From: Flavobacteriaceae bacterium
GTDB taxonomy: Bacteria; Bacteroidota; Bacteroidia; Flavobacteriales; Flavobacteriaceae
Assembly: GCA_030613745.1 (NCBI GenBank)
Contig: JAUWLK010000059.1
Span: 1 to 11,625 of the forward strand
Length of the DNA: 11,625 nt
Direction: 5' to 3'
Shown one piece after another: positions 7,728 to 11,625 of this stretch (the first letter of the stretch is position 1; each line of letters begins with the position of its first letter). A program made the translations under genes and the position numbers. The notes below the pieces were generated by a model, which had not been told where the DNA came from, did no database searches, and saw nothing but the letters and a program-made list of their open reading frames with translations.

Positions 7728-8075
7728 ATGAAGAAAAAAGTTTATGACTTAGAAGAAAGAACATATCTTTTTGCAAAAAATTGTAGGCTTTTACTATATA
7801 TCTTACCCAAAACGACTGCCAATTATGAAGATTCTAAACAATTGATAAAGTCTTCTGGTTCAGTAGCTGCAAATTATATTGAAGCCAATGAAAAACTTGG
7901 AGATAAGGATTTTAAATTTAGGCTTAAAATTTCCAGAAAAGAAGCAAAGGAATCAATATTGTGGCTTAGGCTTCTTAAAGATTTAAATGTATCTCATAGA
8001 AATGAATTAAACTCTTTAATTCAAGAAGCAGAGGAACTAAGAAAAATACTCTCTACCATAATTAATAAATCCTAA
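7728..8075 (+). CDS. Four-helix-bundle protein of the 23S rRNA IVP / S23 family
   Basis: The 115-residue protein matches the four-helix-bundle family first seen in intervening sequences of 23S rRNA genes (23S_rRNA_IVP, TIGR02436-like) and structurally related to Avd, the accessory protein of diversity-generating retroelements. Its biochemical role is not established. Visible family features are the conserved helix start KSSGSVAANYIEAN (41-54) and the SRKEAKESILWLRLL stretch (69-83), with amphipathic helices at about 7-26 and 90-113. It is basic and has no signal peptide. The ATG at 7728 follows an A-rich stretch. A TATATTTC at 7714-7721 resembles a -7 box but lacks a -33 partner. The gene is enclosed by the inverted repeats 7660-7677 and 8078-8095. 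Three of its seven arginine codons are AGG, whereas none of the 17 arginine codons in dcp is, a hint of separate origin. No reverse transcriptase or template repeat lies nearby, so it is not part of a retroelement in this window. Confidence 0.88.
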   Translation: MKKKVYDLEERTYLFAKNCRLLLYILPKTTANYEDSKQLIKSSGSVAANYIEANEKLGDKDFKFRLKISRKEAKESILWLRLLKDLNVSHRNELNSLIQEAEELRKILSTIINKS

Positions 8076-8077
8076 TG

Positions 8078-8095
8078 TTTTGGAATTTGGAATTT
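8078..8095 (+). repeat. Right arm of 18-base inverted repeat flanking the IVP-like gene
   Basis: TTTTGGAATTTGGAATTT is the exact reverse complement of 7660-7677 and begins two bases after the IVP-like stop codon. It contains GGAATTT twice. Four further T residues follow (8096-8099), so paired with the left arm the structure would end in a U-rich tail; a terminator role is possible, but the stem is A/U-rich and the loop is very long. Confidence 0.85.
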
Positions 8096-8120
8096 TTTTA
8101 TTGACATTTAAATTTTTTTT

Positions 8121-10151
8121 ATGAACCCATTATTACAAGATTTTAATACAAAATATAATACTGCTCCATTTTCTAAAATTAAAAATAAGCATTTTAAAAC
8201 TGCTTTTGAAAAAGCAATAGTTTTGGCTAAAGCTGAAATTGACACAATTGTTAATAATAAAGAAGAACCCACTTTTCAAAACACATTAGAAGCATTAGAG
8301 TTTTCGGGAGAAAAACTAGACAGAATATCTAGTATTTTCTTTAATTTAAATTCAGCTGAAACCAATGATGAAATTCAAAAAATAGCACAGGAAATTTCTC
8401 CTCTTTTAACAGAATTTTCTAATGATATCATTTTAAACAAAAAACTATTCCAAAAAATTAAAACTATTTTTAATATAAAAGATGATCTGGATTTAAATGA
8501 CGAACAACAAATGCTATTGCAAAAGAAATATAAAAGTTTTGTTAGAAATGGAGCTAATTTAAATGAAAAAGACAAAACAAAACTAAGAGAAATTGACAAA
8601 AAGCTTGCAAAATTAAGTCTGCAATTTGGTGAAAATATTTTAGCAGAAACCAACACATACCAATTACTACTTACCAACAAAAATCAACTAAAAGGACTTC
8701 CGGAAGGTGCCATTGAAGCTGCAAAAATAACGGCCAAAGAAAATAATAAAAAAGGATGGTTAATTACTTTAGATTATCCAAGTTATATCCCATTTATGAC
8801 TTATGCTGATGATAGAAATTTACGAGAACAACTAGCCAAAGCATTTGGTGCAAGAGGATTTCTAAAGAATAAACAAGACAATCAACTTGCTGTTTTACAA
8901 ATAGTTAAACTACGTCATCGCCGAGCAAATCTTTTAGGCTATAAAACACATGCACATTTTGTTTTAGAAGAACGTATGGCTGAAAATCCTAAAAAAGTAA
9001 AACAATTTTTAAATGAAATATTGATAAAAGCAAAACCCGCAGGTCAAAAAGATTTTGAAAAAGTTGAAAAAGTTGCAAAAAATGATGGTATTAAAACTTT
9101 ACAAAAATGGGATGGAGCTTACTATTCTGAAAAATTAAAAAAAGAATTATTTGATTTAGATGATGAACAACTAAAACCTTATTTTAAATTAGAAAATGTA
9201 ATCAATGGTGTTTTTACCATTGCAAATAAACTTTACGATTTAAAATTTGAAGAAATTTTTACTATTGACAAATATCATGACGAAGTAAAAACTTACAAAG
9301 TTACTGGTAAAAATAGTAAATTTATAGCTGTTTTTTATGCTGATTTCTTTCCCCGAAAGGGAAAAAGAAATGGTGCCTGGATGACTTCATATAAAAGTCA
9401 ATGGAAGAAAGATGAAGAAAATTCAAGACCTCATATTTCTATAGTTTGTAATTTCACAAAACCAACAGAAACGAAACCATCTCTTTTAACTTTTAATGAA
9501 GTAACTACATTATTTCATGAATTTGGCCACGCGCTACATGGCATGTTGGCAAATACAATTTACCCAAGTTTGTCTGGTACAAGTGTATATTGGGATTTTG
9601 TAGAATTACCAAGTCAAATTTTTGAAAATTGGTGCTACGAAAAAGATGCTTTAAATTTATTTGCAAAACACTATAAAACAAATAAAATCATTCCAATGGA
9701 GTTGGTTCAAAAAATAAAAGATTCCTCCAATTTTTTAGAAGGTATAGCAACTTTAAGACAACTGAGTTTTGGTTTGCTTGACATGGCATGGCATTCTGGC
9801 GACTCGCCAGAGACAATAAAATCTGTAAAAGCTTTTGAGATAGAAGCTTTTGCTGGCACACAACTATTTCCTGATGTTGTTGAAAATTGTATGAGTACCG
9901 CTTTCTCACATATTTTTCAAGGCGGATACTCTTCAGGTTATTACAGCTATAAATGGGCAGAAGTTTTAGATGCAGATGCTTTTGAGGCCTTTAAAGAAAA
10001 TGGCATTTTTGACAAAGAAACTGCTACAAAATTTAAAGAAAATGTATTGAGCAAAGGTGGCACTGAAAAACCAATGGATTTATACAAACGCTTTCGCGGA
10101 AAAGAACCAAATACTGATGCTTTGTTAAAAAGAGCTGGGCTTTTAAAATAA
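8121..10151 (+). CDS. dcp: M3-family zinc metallopeptidase, peptidyl-dipeptidase Dcp-like
   Basis: M3A peptidases degrade short peptides; Dcp-type members release C-terminal dipeptides and take part in peptide recycling. The 676 residues match the usual Dcp length. The zinc-binding HEFGH is at 466-470 (context TLFHEFGHALHGML), with the third ligand Glu495 in DFVELPSQIFENW, 25 residues after the second His as in thimet-like peptidases. The substrate-binding Tyr-rich segment SSGYYSYKWAEVLDAD starts at 604. There is no signal peptide, so it is probably cytoplasmic, unlike the lipoprotein Dcp homologues found in some Bacteroidota. The ATG at 8121 begins MNPLLQDFNTKYNTAPF, a normal family N-terminus. 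TTGACA at 8101-8106 is not a convincing promoter in this phylum. The gene is complete and ends RGKEPNTDALLKRAGLLK; the same ending reappears in a fragment at 10805-10864. OpdA-type specificity cannot be excluded, but the length and PSQIFENW context favour Dcp. Confidence 0.92.
   Translation: MNPLLQDFNTKYNTAPFSKIKNKHFKTAFEKAIVLAKAEIDTIVNNKEEPTFQNTLEALEFSGEKLDRISSIFFNLNSAETNDEIQKIAQEISPLLTEFSNDIILNKKLFQKIKTIFNIKDDLDLNDEQQMLLQKKYKSFVRNGANLNEKDKTKLREIDKKLAKLSLQFGENILAETNTYQLLLTNKNQLKGLPEGAIEAAKITAKENNKKGWLITLDYPSYIPFMTYADDRNLREQLAKAFGARGFLKNKQDNQLAVLQIVKLRHRRANLLGYKTHAHFVLEERMAENPKKVKQFLNEILIKAKPAGQKDFEKVEKVAKNDGIKTLQKWDGAYYSEKLKKELFDLDDEQLKPYFKLENVINGVFTIANKLYDLKFEEIFTIDKYHDEVKTYKVTGKNSKFIAVFYADFFPRKGKRNGAWMTSYKSQWKKDEENSRPHISIVCNFTKPTETKPSLLTFNEVTTLFHEFGHALHGMLANTIYPSLSGTSVYWDFVELPSQIFENWCYEKDALNLFAKHYKTNKIIPMELVQKIKDSSNFLEGIATLRQLSFGLLDMAWHSGDSPETIKSVKAFEIEAFAGTQLFPDVVENCMSTAFSHIFQGGYSSGYYSYKWAEVLDADAFEAFKENGIFDKETATKFKENVLSKGGTEKPMDLYKRFRGKEPNTDALLKRAGLLK
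10107..10123 (+). repeat. 17-base direct repeat, copy 1 (inside the dcp 3' end)
   Basis: CCAAATACTGATGCTTT occurs here and again, identical, at 10823-10839, a spacing of 716 bases. It encodes the PNTDAL segment of the peptidase tail and is the longest exact run within a longer, about 80% identical, homologous stretch. Confidence 0.9.
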
Positions 10152-10166
10152 AACTAAACTTTAGTT
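10152..10166. other. Small palindrome just after the dcp stop codon
   Basis: AACTAAA and TTTAGTT are separated by one base immediately after the dcp TAA, followed by ATTTAAT. As RNA it could form a six-pair A/U-rich hairpin with a three-base loop. This is too weak to be a convincing terminator, and the barrel gene downstream may be read from the dcp transcript. Confidence 0.35.
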
Positions 10167-10210
10167 ATTTAATAGTGAGTAAAAAAATGCAATCCAGAAA
10201 TAATAAACAG

Positions 10211-10789
10211 ATGAAACAAATACTTTTACTTATAGTTCTATTTTTTTCTTTTTTAATAAATGCACAGGTAAAACCAAAACCAGGGATTAAGGCAGGTTTG
10301 AATATGACAAATATTACAAACACAAATTATGACATTAAATCAGATTTTTATGCAGGTATTTCTTTGTCCCTTAAATTTTCAGATTTTTATACTTTACAGC
10401 CTGAATTAATATATTCTAGACAAGGTGCCAGAATACAATTAGATGGAGGCTCAAATACTGAAATAGAATTAGACTATTTCTCTTTGGCTATTGCTAATAA
10501 ATTTTTATTATTTAAAAATTCTAACTTGCATGCTGTCATAGGATCTTTTATTGGGTATAGAGTTAGCGATAATATGGAGTCTTCATGGGTAGATATTTTT
10601 GGTATCTTTTTTAATTGGGATGTAGGAATGTTTGTAGGTTTAGATTATGAATTATCTCCAAATTTTGGAGTAGAAGTACGTTATAAAAGGGGGTTTGTAG
10701 ATTTGCCTAATATTAATCTAACTAATCAAGATCATATCCAATCTAATACAGTATTTCAGATAGGATTAAATTATAAATTTGGTAAGTAA
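10211..10789 (+). CDS. Outer-membrane beta-barrel protein (PorT / OMP_b-brl_2-like)
   Basis: This is a small exported protein predicted to fold as an eight- to ten-strand outer-membrane barrel; its function is unknown. From the ATG at 10211 it has 192 residues and begins with a clear signal peptide: MK, a hydrophobic core (4-16), and NA before the probable cut between Ala18 and Gln19. There is no lipobox cysteine. The mature start GIKAGLNMTNITN is typical of the PorT-like barrel family, and alternating hydrophobic/polar strands run to a final FQIGLNYKFGK. The frame is open upstream to a GTG at 10175 and an ATG at 10187, but these add a charged stretch before the signal peptide. No clear promoter is seen. 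It sits between the intact dcp and a stranded dcp 3' fragment, and so was probably brought in by the event that created that duplication. Confidence 0.82.
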   Translation: MKQILLLIVLFFSFLINAQVKPKPGIKAGLNMTNITNTNYDIKSDFYAGISLSLKFSDFYTLQPELIYSRQGARIQLDGGSNTEIELDYFSLAIANKFLLFKNSNLHAVIGSFIGYRVSDNMESSWVDIFGIFFNWDVGMFVGLDYELSPNFGVEVRYKRGFVDLPNINLTNQDHIQSNTVFQIGLNYKFGK

Positions 10790-10804
10790 AAAATACTATA
10801 AACC

Positions 10805-10864
10805 TGCTTTAGAGGCAAAGAGCCAAATACTGATGCTTTATTGAAACGAGCAGGGTTAATTTAA
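10805..10864 (+). pseudogene. Stranded 3' end of a second M3-peptidase (dcp) allele
   Basis: Codons from 10808 read F-R-G-K-E-P-N-T-D-A-L-L-K-R-A-G-L-I-stop, the same as the intact dcp tail except that the final L-K is replaced by I. Similarity fades upstream of about 10805, where an in-frame TAA (10799-10801) occurs, so nothing larger than about 18 codons remains. Over the 17 matching codons from TTT (10808) to TTA (10858) there are ten base differences, all synonymous (for example CGC/AGA, GGA/GGC, GCT/GCA, CTT/TTA). That pattern means both copies diverged while under protein-level selection. The fragment has no start codon of its own and is not expected to be translated. Confidence 0.88.
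10823..10839 (+). repeat. 17-base direct repeat, copy 2 (inside the dcp 3' remnant)
   Basis: Identical to 10107-10123. The two copies bracket the end of dcp, the barrel gene and the start of the remnant. Homologous exchange between them would remove the barrel gene and leave one complete dcp. Confidence 0.9.
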
Positions 10865-10874
10865 TATAATTACT

Positions 10875-10926
10875 ACTCATCGGATGACTAATATCCGTAT
10901 GCTTATTAGTCATCCGATGAGTTTTA
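10875..10926 (+). terminator. Strong hairpin, probable rho-independent terminator
   Basis: A perfect 19-bp stem is formed by 10875-10893 and 10904-10922 (core CTCATCGGATGACTAAT), with a ten-base loop TCCGTATGCT and TTTT just after the stem base. It lies ten bases after the stop of the dcp remnant and about 78 bases before lpd. It is by far the strongest hairpin I see in the window. It probably ends the dcp/barrel transcript and would have been the original terminator of the resident dcp. The T tract is short, so a mixed role is possible. Confidence 0.75.
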
Positions 10927-10965
10927 AATCTCTACTTAAGCAAAAATTTATTTGCTAATTATACT

Positions 10966-10973
10966 TACTTTTG
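10966..10973 (+). promoter_or_regulatory. -7 box of the probable lpd promoter
   Basis: TACTTTTG is an exact match to the Bacteroidota TAnnTTTG box. It would place transcription start near 10980 and a leader of about 20 bases before the ATG at 11001. No TTTG lies at the usual 19-base spacing (a TTTG at 10951-10954 is too close), so the -33 part is not supported. Confidence 0.45.
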
Positions 10974-11000
10974 CAAACCAACTAAAAAAGTAAAAAACAG

Positions 11001-11625
11001 ATGAAAACATATGATGTAGTAGTTATTGGCTCTGGTCCAGGAGGTTACGTATCAGCCATTCGTTGTGCTCAACTAGGATTAAAAACGGCAATTATTGAAA
11101 AATATAATACCCTTGGTGGTACCTGTTTAAATGTAGGTTGTATCCCTTCAAAAGCCTTGTTAGATTCTTCTCACCACTATCACGATGCTGTAAATCATTT
11201 TGAAAAGCATGGTATTGATGTTAAAGAAGTAAAAGTAAATTTTAAGCAAATGATAACTCGTAAAGATGAAGTTGTTGCTCAAACTTCTGGAGGTATTAAT
11301 TATTTAATGGATAAAAATAAGGTAGATGTTTTTAATGGAACAGGTTCTTTTAAAGATACTACTCATGTTAATATCGCTAAAGCGGAAGGAGAAAATGAAA
11401 CTATTGAGTCTAAATATATCATTCTTGCAACTGGCTCAAAACCAAGCTCTTTACCTTTTATCAAATTAGATAAAAATAGAATTATCACCTCAACTGAAGC
11501 TTTGAGTTTAAAAGAAATACCTAAACATTTGATTGTTATAGGTGGTGGAGTAATTGGTTTAGAATTAGGTTCTGTGTACAAGCGATTGGGTGCAACTGTT
11601 TCTGTAATTGAATTTATGAATAGAA
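11001..11625 (+). CDS. lpdA: Dihydrolipoyl dehydrogenase (E3), 5' part, cut by the window end
   Basis: This flavoenzyme reoxidises dihydrolipoyl groups of 2-oxoacid dehydrogenase complexes and the glycine cleavage system, passing electrons to NAD+. The 208 codons present cover the FAD domain and the start of the NAD domain. Visible features are the FAD-binding VVIGSGPGGYVSA with glycines 10, 12, 14 and 15, the redox-active disulfide GGTCLNVGCIPSK with Cys42 and Cys47, the ATGSKP motif at 143-148, and the NAD-binding GGGVIGLELG at 181-190. The spacing of the cysteines and the NVGCIPSK context are those of lipoamide dehydrogenase, not of glutathione or mercuric reductase. The ATG at 11001 follows a promoter-like box and an A-rich leader. 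About 250-260 further residues of the usual length lie beyond the window. No E1 or E2 subunit gene is seen nearby. Confidence 0.95.
   Translation, partial: MKTYDVVVIGSGPGGYVSAIRCAQLGLKTAIIEKYNTLGGTCLNVGCIPSKALLDSSHHYHDAVNHFEKHGIDVKEVKVNFKQMITRKDEVVAQTSGGINYLMDKNKVDVFNGTGSFKDTTHVNIAKAEGENETIESKYIILATGSKPSSLPFIKLDKNRIITSTEALSLKEIPKHLIVIGGGVIGLELGSVYKRLGATVSVIEFMNR

Larger units (their letters stand above)
7660..8095 (+). other. Inverted-repeat-bounded IVP-like unit (candidate cassette)
   Basis: A 436-base unit consists of an 18-base perfect inverted repeat enclosing one short gene of the 23S rRNA intervening-sequence protein family. It lies between purE and dcp. In 23S rRNA the intervening sequences that carry related genes are also bounded by complementary ends that pair as a stem and are cut by RNase III; the architecture here is the same but in a protein-gene neighbourhood. 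No transposase and no convincing target-site duplication is visible (left flank AAAGT, right flank TTTTA). Mobility is an inference. Confidence 0.45.

Noticed and set aside
7660..8095. IVP-like unit as part of a diversity-generating retroelement because of its Avd-like gene
   Set aside because: No reverse transcriptase, template repeat or variable repeat is visible in the window.
8101..8106. TTGACA before dcp as a sigma-70 -35 box
   Set aside because: Bacteroidota primary sigma factors do not use this hexamer, and the ATG is only 14 bases away, leaving no room for a -10 box and leader.
10175..10210. GTG (10175) or ATG (10187) start for the barrel gene
   Set aside because: Both put a charged, asparagine/lysine-rich stretch before a signal peptide that begins cleanly at 10211.
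10107..10839. 17-base direct repeats as att sites of an integrative element
   Set aside because: There is no integrase or excisionase in the interval, and the repeats sit inside a longer, imperfect homologous coding stretch; homologous recombination explains them better.
1..11625. CRISPR arrays, tRNA or rRNA genes, insertion sequences
   Set aside because: No regularly spaced repeats, cloverleaf-like sequence, rRNA-like sequence or transposase was seen on either strand.

Overview
The window reads as a chromosomal stretch from a low-GC member of the Bacteroidota, most likely family Flavobacteriaceae. Grounds: strongly A/T-rich coding sequence, flavobacterial-looking versions of RsmA, GlnRS, polyprenyl synthase, bacterial GH3 and a PorT-like outer-membrane barrel, near absence of Shine-Dalgarno sequences, and two exact matches to the Bacteroidota -7 promoter box TAnnTTTG ahead of glnS and lpd. 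The genus cannot be told from the sequence alone.

Layout. (1) 4-4869, plus strand: rsmA (16S rRNA dimethyltransferase) overlaps mgtE (Mg2+ channel/transporter) by 11 bases; after a probable promoter come glnS (glutaminyl-tRNA synthetase) and a long-chain polyprenyl diphosphate synthase with a TTG start. (2) 4907-7098, minus strand: a GH3-family acyl-acid/amino-acid ligase followed by a small alpha/beta hydrolase, probably one transcript. The hydrolase frame runs further upstream than its first ordinary start codon, and its conserved N-terminus seems to begin at an ATC. (3) 7176-10151, plus strand: purE, a four-helix-bundle (23S rRNA IVP/S23-like) gene enclosed by a perfect 18-base inverted repeat, then an M3-family peptidyl-dipeptidase (dcp). 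(4) 10152-10922: a small outer-membrane beta-barrel gene, then a stranded second copy of the last ~18 codons of an M3 peptidase gene, then a strong 19-bp hairpin. (5) 11001-end: lpd (dihydrolipoyl dehydrogenase), cut by the window edge.

Most genes are core housekeeping functions (ribosome maturation, Mg2+ uptake, tRNA charging, quinone/isoprenoid side chains, purine synthesis, peptide turnover, 2-oxoacid dehydrogenase E3). The interest lies in two accessory insertions around dcp. Upstream, an IVP-like gene sits between inverted repeats made of a tandem heptamer, with the left repeat beginning inside the purE stop codon. Downstream, the beta-barrel gene separates the intact dcp from a leftover 3' end of another dcp allele; all differences between the two tails over 17 codons are synonymous, which points to recombination or cassette insertion between two functional alleles, not to decay of a tandem copy.
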